A stretch of 25,916 bases of DNA from Azolla pinnata. Lineage: Eukaryota; Streptophyta; Polypodiopsida; Salviniales; Salviniaceae. The stretch is taken from assembly GCA_037176905.1 (NCBI GenBank), contig JBBBWG010006869.1, positions 1 through 25,916 of the forward strand, written 5' to 3'. Below, one piece after another: positions 1 to 9,353 of this stretch. A model generated the notes under the pieces. That model ran no database searches. It saw nothing but the letters and a program-made list of their open reading frames with translations, and had not been told where the DNA came from. The position numbers were made by a program, and so were the translations under genes. The number at the start of each line of letters is the position of its first letter. Positions within the stretch are counted from its first letter, which is position 1.

Positions 1-76
1 GAAGAAGAAGAAGAAGAAGAAGAAGAAGAAGAAGAAGAAGAAGAAGAAGAAGAAGAAGAAGAAGAAGAAGAAGAAG
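1..76. repeat. (GAA)n microsatellite
   Basis: About 25 uninterrupted GAA triplets open the window and probably continue beyond its left edge. The tract lies roughly 70 bp before the MBD-protein ATG, so it is in the promoter or 5' leader of that gene. GA-rich tracts are common there in plants. An in-frame TAG at 108-110 separates it from the coding frame, so it is not translated as poly-Glu with this protein. Confidence 0.95.
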
Positions 77-143
77 GGAAGAGTGAACCCTCAGATAAAT
101 CGAATCTTAGCATCTCACCATCATCATCATCACCATTTCAGAG

Positions 144-3100
144 ATGACGAATGAATTGGCGAATTTCATGGAGGTTATGCGGAAGACGATCGAAACTTGG
201 TCAGACCACTATCGAATACTCATAATGGGGAATGAGAGGGCTTCAAGAATCGAGAATGCCAATGGCAAGCTGGATGTTGTTCAGTACCCCAACAAGAGCT
301 GCGCTGTTGCAGAGAGAACCCTAGACTTGCACACCAGCAAAGCTGCAGAACCTTCTTCGGAAATGCTGTCTATTTTGAGCCCCAGCAACACAACTTCACA
401 GGGTATTACCCAAGAACTCACACACAACATTACTCATGCAAACCATCATTCTCAGTTAGATCTCGAGACTGCCTTTGCTGTAACCCCGAGGCAATCAGGT
501 CAGTCCAAGCCTATTTGTGAAGATGATGACTGCGACACATCTTCACACGATAGGGAAGATGTTCCCATTCTTCAAACCCATACAAAGGTAGCTCCCACGG
601 CTCCCTCCACCAAGAGAAGGAAATCAAAGGAGGAGGTAGTGTCCCCTGTGAATTGTCAGGATTTGACTATTCGGCGGCTTCAATACAAAGTGGAGGTTGT
701 AGAGTCTCCACCATGGCTTCCGGAAGGTTGGATCACAGAGCTTAAGACGAGAAGTGCTGGTGGTAGTGCAGGTTGCAAGGATAAGGTGATTCTGTTCCAT
801 GCACTGATATTTGTTTTTTATTTTTAAGTTTGATCAGTTTTTATGAAATTGGTCTTGTTTGGTCCCTGAGTGCAGTGTAGTGCATTGCATATATTAGGTT
901 GTTTGTGTTGTATCTCGAATTGGGTCTAAAAGCACATGCTTCTTTTGTCTTTCACTCGTACTATATATTTTATTCAGTAAATACAGTGCTTGAGCCATCT
1001 GTGTACCAATGTGGAAAACTGAGTGATAAGTGAATGGGCTAAAGTAAGTTTTTGGATAGGTGCAGCTTGGCAACATGGGCTAGATTTTGTGTTGTTCATG
1101 CAAACCTCATTTGAATTATTCTTTAACATTTAACAGAGTCATTTTAGAGGGTTGGAATGCACAAATCTGACAGGTGGATATGCCTGTGTTTATTCTGTTC
1201 AATCAAGAGCATCTTTGAAGTTGTACATATAGTTTCAAGGAGCTGAAATAGGTTTAAACTGCTTCCTAGGTTTTTGGGGTTTTTGCTTGTGTCTGTCTTA
1301 TTGTATTATCTCCTCACAATAACATAAAATCAGCACTAATCTCAAACATATCTCATGGTAAATGTGTGATCACGTGGCACCACCACACATCTCTCGTGTC
1401 TAGCATCTAGGAATCGTAGAGACTTGAAAGTCCATCTTTAAAAGGAAAAAGTCATAATTTATGCATGCGTGTAATATTAGCTTAAAGAGCAATGAAGTTA
1501 ACAAGGACGAGCATTACATCAGTCAACGCAGCACAATTCAAATTTCTCGTTCTGGTAATTTTCATGCATGAACGATTACTCAAAACCCAGGACATACAGG
1601 TGTTATTTAGTCGTTAACACCATTATCCCCGTCATTGTCATTATTATCTCCCTACTCTTTCTCTTCAGTCATATCATCTAATTCTTCCTCTTCTTCGAAA
1701 TCATCGTCATCCATATGATCTGCTTTCACTTTCCTTTTGACATGCTTCGATGTTGTATTGCGCTCTTCATTTTCCAAGAGAATCTCTCAGTCTCTTTGAT
1801 GAGCACATCCTCTTTGTTCCCAATTGTCCTAGCTTTGAAACATTCCCTGTGATTGCTAGAAATATCAAGAGATATGCCTGGCTTTGTGGCCAATAAAAAT
1901 CTTGCTTTTTCTTCAATGTAAAATTAGGTTATGTTGAGTCTTAGGAGACTTTTATTATCGATTTATATCCTCTATTAGGGGTGTTCATTTCAATGATCGA
2001 TTCCATGTGTAGGATATTTGTCTACTCTCCACGTTGCAAATTGCTATATTTTCTCAACTTAGGAAGCTTTTTTGGCTACTTCAAAAAAGAAAAATACTCA
2101 CCCTTGCCAGAAAAACCAATTTATCATGATCATCTAAATGCTGCAGTTATGGCATGTGATGGTTACATGAATCATTATGTTCCTTTCTATGTGAAATTTT
2201 AAGATCGAATATGTTTTGGTATATATAGTTAAAAAAAGGATTTTTTAATCATTAAAATGGCTAGCATTTCCCGGGTTTTGGTTGCATGGGCCTATTAGCA
2301 CCTCCATTGTGTCCAAGTCAAATAGACATCTTTCCTTCTAACATCTCTTTTTGATGCTTTATCTTGTAGTACTACTATGACACTGTTACGAAACGCCGTT
2401 GCCGATCGCAAAAAGAAGTGTTCTCTTTGATAGAGACCGGAAAGCTAGGAAGATACAAGAGGCGAACGAAACTTGAACCTCACAGAAACATATCAGGAAC
2501 AGAGACAGCAACTGCCGCCAATGATATAAATGAAAATCCGGTCAAGAACAATGTAGAGGTTACAAGCAAGCAGGAGATGCCCATAATTAAGTCTAATACT
2601 AGTGTCCCGGTCCGACGAACTACTCCGGGGAAAAACTTACCTGCTTCTCTTGCAATCTCAGCACCACCTCCAGGTCAACATGGGATTGTTTCTAACAATA
2701 TGTTCTTGCCTTACCAACCTGGCCAGCCCTCTGAATGGATGATGTGTGAGAGCCTTACTAATGTACATACGGTACCTCATCCGACAATGTTAGATCATTT
2801 TCGTCTCTCCGACTCCATGTCAAATAGGGGAAAGGGTCCCATTATGCCAAATAGCGAAAGAGGTCCATATATGGTGGATGGTGAAAGAGGTACCTTTTTA
2901 CCCAACAGTGAAAGAGGTTCTGTAATGCCAAATGGTGAAAGAAGTCATCATGTTGCTACGTGGCCAAGGCCACGCTATTGTGATAGTTCTGATTCTGCTG
3001 CTGCCAGGCCCTTCATTGAGAGATTTGAAGTTGGAAGGGGAACTCATAGTGAAGGCAGTAATTCAATGTTAGTAGGCGGACATGTATCTGTGGGAAGGGA

Positions 3101-3173
3101 GTCTTATTCTTCTATGGAAGCTGCACCAAAACGATCAAGAAAACCCTCCAAAAGGGTTGCAACTGCTTTTTGA
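144..3173 (+). CDS. Methyl-CpG-binding domain (MBD) protein, two exons
   Basis: Exons are 144-785 and 2370-3173, joined in phase 0 (AAG|GTGATT ... TTGTAG|TACTAC), giving 481 residues. An in-frame TAG at 108-110 supports the ATG at 144. The MBD spans about residues 188-250: WLPEGWITELKTRS and the AGCKDK loop come from exon 1, and YYYDTVTKRRCRSQKEV followed by FSLIETGK comes from exon 2. This matches the plant MBD5/6-type core, including the Arg after Thr (TRS), the Asp before YYY and the Arg in RSQ that families of this type use to contact methylated CpG. A basic patch KRRK near 157-160 could be a nuclear localisation signal. Residues 1-180 look disordered. The tail carries four 9-residue repeats (370-405) and a basic KRSRKPSKR end. 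Expected role: nuclear reader of DNA methylation. Real mCpG binding is inferred from conserved residues. The exact MBD subgroup is not resolved. Confidence 0.92.
786..2369 (+). other. Intron 1 of the MBD gene (1,584 bp)
   Basis: This single intron splits the MBD inside the conserved KDK|YYY loop. It is AT-rich with a clear GT donor and a TTGTAG acceptor. Apart from a possible antisense coding relic at 1652-1920, I recognise nothing in it. A short open stretch at 1981-2202 has no family resemblance. Confidence 0.85.
1652..1920 (-). pseudogene. Possible antisense coding relic with an acidic tail, unidentified
   Basis: Read on the minus strand inside the MBD intron, 1920-1726 is open and encodes an unremarkable mixed-charge stretch including FLLATKPGISLDIS. 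The overlapping 1774-1652, in another frame, encodes a basic stretch (KHVKRKVK) then a strongly acidic one (DHMDDDDFEEEEELDDM) ending at a TAG. The basic-then-acidic composition and codon-like texture suggest the decayed 3' end of a gene copy. I cannot name the family. It could equally be chance openness in a CT-rich intron segment. Confidence 0.25.
2835..2942 (+). repeat. Four in-frame 27-bp repeats (9-residue repeat) in the MBD-protein tail
   Basis: Four consecutive units encode GPIMPNSER, GPYMVDGER, GTFLPNSER and GSVMPNGER (residues 370-405). The consensus is G-x-x-M/L-P-N-S/G-E-R, and the copies have diverged at the DNA level. The frame is preserved through all units, consistent with coding-region expansion under constraint. 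Function unknown. Confidence 0.9.
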
Positions 3174-4341
3174 TCAAGATGCATTCAAACCTGAATTCAT
3201 CTTGCTCTTACCGTGGGCTCCTATGTAATCCTGCTGCTAATTTATCTGTCAAAATTTTTGACGACCTATTGTTGCTTTCTGACCTCCATACGACTAGAGA
3301 GAAACAAAAACTGATGTGACACTCCTGTAGTCTCTGGGCCAAGCTAGATTGGTGATGCAGACACTAGGTAGGAAGGCCCTATGTTAACTAAGAAAGAAAA
3401 TGTACACTATGATTGTATTACAATGCAAATTCACATTTTGCAAGTGGAGCATGTTTGTTCATGACTTGTATAGAAAGCTTGTCAAAGAGTCCAGAGTTTA
3501 CACCTATCCTTGTATAGATTCAATATGCTGAGGAGTCGCATTGGGACTTTAGGATCCGTGCTATTATTTTGTTTATCTGCACGTTCATTGACTATTTCTT
3601 TTGATAACTCCCTTGATTATTAATCTCAAATTGTGAAACAAAGGGAAAGATAATGGAATTTGCTTTACATTGAAATGATTTATGTCATAAGGATGCGTAG
3701 GCCATGTATATACCTGGCCTCCCCTTTTTTCACTCTAATGAAAGACGATGAATGTATTTTTGTATCCACTAGTTTATTCACTACTGTCCAAATTTTGTTT
3801 GAACTTTACCAATACAGAGTTTGCCACAGGGTCATCACCCATAACCTTTAACTACTAATGTAAACATAATTTTACTTGGCAGGGTTTCAAGATTTAGCTA
3901 TCCACATCCCAAACACCTTTAAAAGGCTTTCCGCCAAAATATTTCTCCGATTCTACGAGAATGTAAGAGTGGGAAGATGCTAGGTTGAGCTACACTTCAT
4001 AAAATGTACAGAACAAACGATGCGTCATACAAATGAATGTTTTGGATTCGCTTTTGCAAACCAAACACGAGCTTCAGAACATGACGTGTTAATATCTCTT
4101 GGGCAATATATATAAAACTTTGGACAACTTTCACAAGCATGCACTTGGTTCAACAAATGTCCCATACTTCCGAGTTTCCAAACGGAGGAAAGAATGTTGA
4201 AATTCGAAAGAATATGCATCTCAGAAGAACTGGGAACCTCTCTGAATGGAAATTTATAAAACCAAGGAAATTTCATACTCGTGATAAAAGCTCGTGGAAC
4301 ACTCAAGCCATCGCTTAAAGGTACATATCTGAGGTGAGATC
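3174..4341. other. Intergenic region between convergent genes
   Basis: This 1,168 bp stretch separates the two stop codons and must contain both 3' UTRs. I found no exact AATAAA in the sense of either gene. Several TGTA-rich far-upstream-like elements and near-matches exist. No coding potential or repeat is recognised. Confidence 0.7.
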
Positions 4342-7030
4342 TTATAGTTGAGGTTTCAATGCAAGGCGTTTCATGTGTTCCTTGAGTGGGAGCTTCACTT
4401 TGGTGGCAAGGCCAAGTTTCTCAAGGGCTACAACACACCACCAAGTTGGATCTAACTGCCACCATTCAAGCCCATGCCTTGCTGAATACTCAAATGCATG
4501 ATGGTTATTATGCCACCCCTCTCCGAATGCTAGTAGTGCGACCCACCTTAACAAAATGAGAAAGTCAGATTAATGCTCGTCATAGTTAGGATATGTTTAA
4601 GAAAACGCGACTTTCATAGTGGGCAGTACACATTAAAAGTTGGACCATTAAGTGTATAAAGTGAGTACTGATCTTAAATTACCAATTGTTCCGAGACAAG
4701 TCCCCTGTATTCCATGCTTGTGAACCCCACACATGAGATGCGGAATTGACAAGCCAAGTAATATGATAGACCCATACTGCCCGAAATGCCTAAAATGATA
4801 CGCAATTGCATATATAAGTATAACCATTTCCAGCTTGTCTTCATATTTCATTATATTTCTGAATACAGAGTTTACTTACCACACCCCATATGAGAAAAGG
4901 CAGACCTCCCAAAGCATAGTAAGCTATAGCAGCTCCTATGACGTGAATGGGGTAAGTTTTTGCCATGAACTTATAAAATGGATCTTTTTCCATATCCCCA
5001 ACATTTGCTCGAGCACCCACCTATGATTAAAATACAGCAGCTTTTAAACATCTTGAATGAACTTTATTATGCATATGGGAAAAGATAGAATCCAAACAAG
5101 GAATTTGAAAGCTCCTACCCTCTCCAATGTGGATTTATTATCAAGAAGCCATCCCATATGGCTATACCAAAAACCTTCATATGGTGAATGGGGGTCTTTG
5201 TCTGTATCACAAAATTGGTGGTGATATCGATGCGAACTCACCCATTCAATGGGGTCACCCTGCAAAACGATTGATATTTTTTATGGATATCAAACATTAA
5301 AATGAGGGCAAAATGCTGACCTTTAGATTTCCTAGAATGCAGATTACAAAAAGAAAAACACCGAAGTGCACAAACTCCAGATGGAAAACGAAAGACATAG
5401 ATACGGGGACAGTTCCTTCATGTAAGAAATCATCATTGGCCTTTTTCTTGATAAGAAATCATCATTGGCAGTGTTTTTCATGGACGTTTCCAGAGGATAT
5501 TTGACACATTCTTCTATGGGTAAACCGGTGGAAAGGTTTTGAGTGTACAAAAGACAACCCATCATCGATACGAGTGAAATTAGAAGGGAGACAGTTGGCT
5601 ACTCAGGCTGGCCAGAGTTTACACTCCTATTGTTGTGACAAGCGTGTTAGAGTTCATCTGTATACTAGGACGTGCCCCTATTAGCTATTGGACAGCCTTC
5701 ATCAGCTGAAAAGCCCCATCCCTTTTTTGCTAATGTAATGTTCATCAATATGGCCGTGTCGAATGGCGCATATATGCCTACTAGCTCTTGGATGATGGTA
5801 TTTAGCTCCACAGGTAGAGCCTCTGGGCCCAGACATTAAAACTCGTATGTCTGCCACCATATTAACAGATACACTAGGGTTTTAGTGTTGTAATTCAATG
5901 ACCATGCTTTCCTAGAAACAAAAACAAATACACAAGTTGCAGCTAAGACAAAATTTTATATCCTCATAGCAACAAACTGTCGGCCAGAATGCTGAGGCTT
6001 CATTTCATCATCTTAAGAGCAATCATTCTGTATCGTCTTTAAGGGACGCACTTTGGAAATTATCTCATGCACATCCAATAGAATTTTTCCATGCACGCGC
6101 CGAAGCTTTCTTTTTAAATGGGGAGTATCTTACTGAACCCTAAACCAAAAAGAGCATTCGAATTTTGGGGCATCATCAATCTATGAAAACTTATTGCAGA
6201 CTTCCAATTGGACCATGGTTTCATATGTGCATTATTCGACAGGCTTGCGTGCAACTGTTTTGTCCATTGTCCAAGATTCTTCTCCAGATTGCCTGATAAT
6301 TTCAGGATACAAGCACTAAAATTCCCACATTCCCATGTGTTTAATCAAAAGTACTTATCATTCAATCACTTGAATTTGAAAGGGGGGAAGAGTCGAAAGG
6401 TCTAACCTGCATAGCAAGAACTCCGCAGTAAGCAAAGGTGTATTCGAGCCATTTGGGCAAGGTAAAACTCTTGTGGGAGAGGTTCCTATGGTAAGACAGG
6501 GTGATTCCGAGCATCCCCGTGACGAGATACGAGAGGAGAAACACGCCAAACGCCTTCCAGGAGAAGGTGAAAGGCGCCAGGAGGCAGAGGCCGTGGAGGA
6601 GGGCCATGAAAGCTGCGATGAACATGTCGGTGGGGACCCAGGTCCGGTTGAGAAAGAAGGGCTTCTTCCACAGAGGGGTGACGTCGGAGAGCCAAATGCT
6701 GTTGCTGTTGTTGCGGTTGCTGCTGCTGCTGTTGTTGTTGTTGTTGTTGCGGCCCAATGTTGGTGCTGGGGGCGTGCTGGGCGGATCCGGGTTTGCATGC
6801 TGGGAAGCCAAGCAGGCGATGTAGAGAGGCCGGCGGAGAGAAACGGAGGGGCGGAAGCGGCCATGGCTCCGCAAGGGGGGAAGCTTCAGGGAGGAGGGGA
6901 GAGGGGAGGAAGGAGAAGACGACGATGGAAGGAAGCGGGTGATCCTAGAAGAAGAAGAAGAAGAAGAAGAAGAAGAAGACGAAGAAGACGAAGAAGAAGC
7001 GCAAGCAGGGGAGGAAGCTGCTGTCGCCAT
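4342..7030 (-). CDS. FAD5: Chloroplast acyl-lipid desaturase, FAD5/ADS3 type (palmitoyl-MGDG delta-7 or delta-9 desaturase)
   Basis: Minus-strand exons are 7030-6407, 5259-5119, 5020-4880, 4789-4683 and 4546-4342. All junctions are GT-AG and in phase, giving 405 residues. The three di-iron histidine boxes are present: HRNLSH (181-186), HRYHH (218-222) and HNNHH (350-354). Flanking family signatures are [40 protein letters not shown] and [19 protein letters not shown]. Hydrophobic segments at roughly 130-175 and in exon 3 fit membrane anchoring. The first ~110 residues are Ser/Arg/Pro-rich with long Ser and Asn runs, typical of a plastid transit peptide plus linker. Family enzymes desaturate acyl chains on plastid glycerolipids (in Arabidopsis FAD5, 16:0 at position 2 of MGDG) using ferredoxin. 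Regiospecificity cannot be read from sequence alone. The ATG at 7030 begins [10 protein letters not shown]. The frame stays open further upstream, but through repetitive GC-rich promoter DNA, so I reject a longer start. Confidence 0.95.
5260..6406 (-). other. Intron 1 of the desaturase gene (1,147 bp)
   Basis: The intron runs from donor CAG|GTTAGA at 6406 to acceptor TTTGCAG at 5260. It separates the exon encoding the first histidine box from that encoding the second. It holds a small 16-bp direct repeat (AGAAATCATCATTGGC, two copies near 5424 and 5454) and otherwise nothing recognisable. The other introns are short: 98, 90 and 136 bp. Confidence 0.85.
6720..6748 (-). repeat. Coding trinucleotide repeat (poly-Asn/poly-Ser) in the desaturase leader
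   Basis: A (GTT)n/(GCT)n tract on the plus strand encodes six Asn (residues 95-100) followed by a Ser run. It sits between the plastid-targeting region and the first conserved residues of the enzyme, a linker position tolerant of length change. Confidence 0.9.
6945..6998 (-). repeat. Coding (GAA/CGA)n tract encoding poly-Ser in the transit peptide
   Basis: The AGA/AGAC triplet tract on the plus strand reads as an uninterrupted run of about 17 Ser from residue 12 of the desaturase precursor. Ser-rich N-termini are typical of plastid transit peptides. The tract is also an obvious site of length polymorphism. Confidence 0.9.
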
Positions 7031-7103
7031 AGCCGAAGCAGGCGGAGCAGCAGCAGCAGCAGCGAGCGGCGCGGGAGAGAGAAGAAGAAGGCGAGAGCAG
7101 GGG

Positions 7104-7135
7104 CTTATCTCGAGAGAGAGAGAGGGGCCACGTGG
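7104..7135 (-). promoter_or_regulatory. Desaturase core promoter: palindromic G-box, CT-rich patch, I-box
   Basis: Read toward the gene, a perfect G-box CCACGTGG (7128-7135) is followed by a CT-rich patch (about 7111-7127, CTCTCTCTCTCTCG) and an I-box GATAAG (7109-7104), 75-105 bp before the ATG. CT-rich Y-patches mark plant start regions, and paired G-box and I-box motifs are known from light-regulated photosynthesis genes. This would suit a plastid lipid enzyme. The transcription start near 7110 is inferred. No convincing TATA box lies close by. Confidence 0.5.
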
Positions 7136-7158
7136 CGGCCAGCTCAGCTCCCGCGTCC

Positions 7159-7361
7159 GACGTGGCGCTGACGTGGCTCCCGCGGCTGACGTGGCGCTGA
7201 CGTGGCGCTGACGTGGCGCTCCCGGCTGACGTGGCGCAGGACCCCGCTGACGTGGCAGGCTCCGGGCCTCGGGAGCCCCGGGCGCGCCGTCCCGTTGCTG
7301 ATGTGGCGTGGCCCGCGCGCCGCCCCTCGCTGACGTGGCGCCCGCCGGCGGATGACGTGGC
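7159..7361 (-). promoter_or_regulatory. Array of TGACGTGGC (bZIP/ABRE-like) sites upstream of the desaturase
   Basis: Eight exact TGACGTGGC sites start at 7169, 7187, 7198, 7209, 7227, 7248, 7331 and 7353. There is also GACGTGGC at 7159 and a TGATGTGGC variant at 7299. All have the same orientation. Successive spacings of 11, 11 and 18-21 bp put neighbouring sites near one or two helical turns apart. The sequence combines the TGACG core with the ACGTGGC core, both known plant bZIP targets (abscisic-acid-response and unfolded-protein-response type elements). A CCAAT box on the gene strand (7382-7376) follows. The array may be a minisatellite that happens to carry sites, and function is inferred. 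Confidence 0.55.
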
Positions 7362-7687
7362 TCTTCGGGACGTTTCCATTGGCTCGTATCGGATAGCGAT
7401 CTCGAACCCCCCGATTCCTCGTCCTTCTTCCTTCTTCTTCTTTTTTCCCCCCCTTTCTTTTCACCGATGGCCGGGCCTTGTAATTGTCCTCCGCTCTGTA
7501 TCTTTACCACACGTTGCGAGGGCGGATATTTTCCGGGGCTCAGAATCCGGATATTTCGAAGCGTTTATAATGCGCTTATAATGCCCGCACCGTCGCGTGC
7601 CGAGACCGACGGATAAGAGAAACAGACTGCTACGCCCATCAACCACACATTCGGTAAGCCGACGAAATTATACGACCATGAGATCCT

Positions 7688-7726
7688 ATGTATGTATGTA
7701 TGTGTGTGTATATGCATGCATGAATG
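7688..7726. repeat. (TATG)n/(TG)n microsatellite
   Basis: A short run of TATG repeats passes into TGTG and ATGCATGC. It lies in the divergent intergenic gap and has no coding meaning. Confidence 0.7.
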
Positions 7727-8037
7727 TGTGGAGTGGATGCCGCCTGAATCGTTCGACGCGCAGAGGATGCATTTGCCTTGCTCTGAACGCCTTTAGACTC
7801 GGAATCGCAAGCTTGTATATGTACCAATGTTGCATTTGTTCCGAACCCTCGTCGCTGATGGAATGAACCCTATCTTCAACCAACTTACTACACATGGCAC
7901 CGGTGTGCACCACAATTATCCATTTTCTTTTTCACTGTCGAATGACCAATCTTTCCATGGGTTCATTCATCAGACTCTGGAACCAACGGCATCCAGCTCG
8001 GTTTTATGATTCGTCGTAGCTACGGGTAGCGCTTGTT

Positions 8038-8045
8038 CACGTGTC
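8038..8045 (+). promoter_or_regulatory. ABRE/G-box CACGTGTC upstream of the HVA22-like gene
   Basis: A CACGTGTC element matches the classical abscisic-acid-response core (ACGTGTC). It lies 1.1 kb before the HVA22-like ATG. Founding members of the HVA22 family are ABA- and stress-induced, but this subgroup may not be, and a single 8-bp match can occur by chance. Confidence 0.25.
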
Positions 8046-8329
8046 ACGAGGGGACTCCGCATTGTTTAAACGGAATATACTATTCGCTATTTAAGATCTG
8101 ACAATATGTTTGGAGACATGGATTTTGTGGTTGGATGCTAGAGACAAAGGAAGCATCGGATTGTTTGCTCGAGCGGGCTCTGCTCTCTTGCTACCTACCG
8201 ACTTGCAATTGCGGATGTGGGATTCCTTCGAATGCCGATTCAACCGTGTGACATATTGTGAATCAAAGCTTAGGGTTTAGGGTTAGAGCTGAGCTGAAGT
8301 CTCTGGCACAGTGACAAGGTTCAAGCAGG

Positions 8330-8535
8330 CATCGGGTAAGTAAGAGGTGTTCTTTGTGCGTGCCTAAGCAGTCGGCGAAATCCTGGGATCGAGTTCAAGG
8401 TTAGGGTATTAGGATCGGGTTTTAGCTGTTCAGGTTTAGCAATAAGGCTTACACGGATACTGGGTAAGTAATAGACGTTCTTTGTGCATGGCTACAGTCA
8501 GCGAAATCTCAGGGTTTGAGTTTAGGATTAGGGTT
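8330..8535. repeat. Imperfect 128-bp tandem duplication
   Basis: The segment with GGGTAAGTAAGAGGTGTTCT near 8334 recurs, diverged, as GGGTAAGTAATAGACGTTCT near 8462. The downstream halves (TTCTTTGTGC, CAGTC, GCGAAATC) also align. Both copies end in TTAGGG-rich sequence, so this looks like an older repeat layer leading into the telomere-like minisatellite that follows. Confidence 0.65.
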
Positions 8536-8553
8536 TAGGCTCAGGCTTTAGTA

Positions 8554-8979
8554 GTTTAGGGTTAGGCTAGATATCAGTGGTTTAGGGGTTAGGCTAGATA
8601 TCAGTGGTTTAGGGCCAAGCTAGATATCATCGGTTTAGGGTTAGACTAGATATCAGAGGTTTAGGGTTAGGGTAGATATAAGAGGATTAGGGTTAGGGTA
8701 GATATCAACGGATTAGGGTTAGGCTAGATATCAGCAGATATCAACGGTTTAGGGTTAGGGTAGATATCAGCGGTTTAGGGTTAGGGTAGATATCAGAGGA
8801 TTAGGGTTAGGGTAGATATCAGCAGATATCAACGGTTTAGGGTTAGGCTAGATATCAGCGGTTTAGGGTTAGGTTAGATATCAGCGATTTAGGGTTAGGC
8901 TAGATATCAGCGGTTTAGGGTTAGGGTAGATACTAGCGGTTTAGGGTTAGGCTAGAGATATCACGGTTTTAGGGTTATT
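8554..8979 (+). repeat. Telomere-derived 26-bp minisatellite (TTTAGGG orientation)
   Basis: Fifteen consecutive units run from 8554 to 8965, then degrade. Most are 26 bp: GTTTAGGGTTAGG followed by CTAGATATCAGCG. Units 7 and 10 are 36 bp because AGATATCAGC is duplicated. Units 5-7 and 8-10 therefore form an 88-bp higher-order repeat (8659-8746 and 8747-8834). Each unit joins two telomere-like heptamers (the second incomplete) to a GATATC palindrome. The array ends about 180 bp before the HVA22-like ATG, so it lies in the promoter or leader. The complement contains telo-box-like AACCCTAAA sequences that TRB-type Myb proteins bind in Arabidopsis. Confidence 0.93.
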
Positions 8980-9036
8980 TGAATTTGTATCAGATTCATT
9001 CTGCTGCGCACAAGGCGGGAGTTGTGCAGTGCAGCC

Positions 9037-9078
9037 ATGGCGTCTCCTCTCTCCACTGGAAATCCGAATCAACAGTGA
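9037..9078 (+). other. Possible upstream ORF in the HVA22-like leader
   Basis: An ATG in a favourable context (GCCATGGCG) opens 13 codons (MASPLSTGNPNQQ) ending in TGA at 9076-9078, about 80 bp before the main ATG. It matters only if transcription starts upstream of 9037, which is unknown. Confidence 0.25.
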
Positions 9079-9155
9079 CAGAGAAGCGCAACGAGACAGC
9101 GAGGCACAGATCATACAGACGTCTGTACCGGTCCTCCTCCAAACCTATCCGGAAC

Positions 9156-9322
9156 ATGGCTTTCTTCATCACACGAGCCCTCATGTAAGTGCTATTCTCC
9201 TGCTCGTTTTATCATCATCATTTTCGTCATCGTCGTCGTCGTCGCCGTCGTCAGGTTCTTCGTCAAACATTTTCACCAGATTCATCGTCATCATCAGATT
9301 CGGAATCAGCGTTCTCACCAGA

Positions 9323-9353
<31 letters not shown>

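Noticed and set aside
6473-7211. Long plus-strand open frames rich in Arg, Glu or Leu over the desaturase first exon
   Set aside because: They are reverse readings of the desaturase exon, its Ser/Asn repeats and GC-rich promoter, and carry no family signature.
7031-7510. Upstream extension of the desaturase reading frame beyond 7030
   Set aside because: It runs through the TGACGTGGC array and low-complexity GC-rich DNA. The family N-terminus and transit-peptide composition fit the ATG at 7030, and no upstream ATG in frame looks natural.
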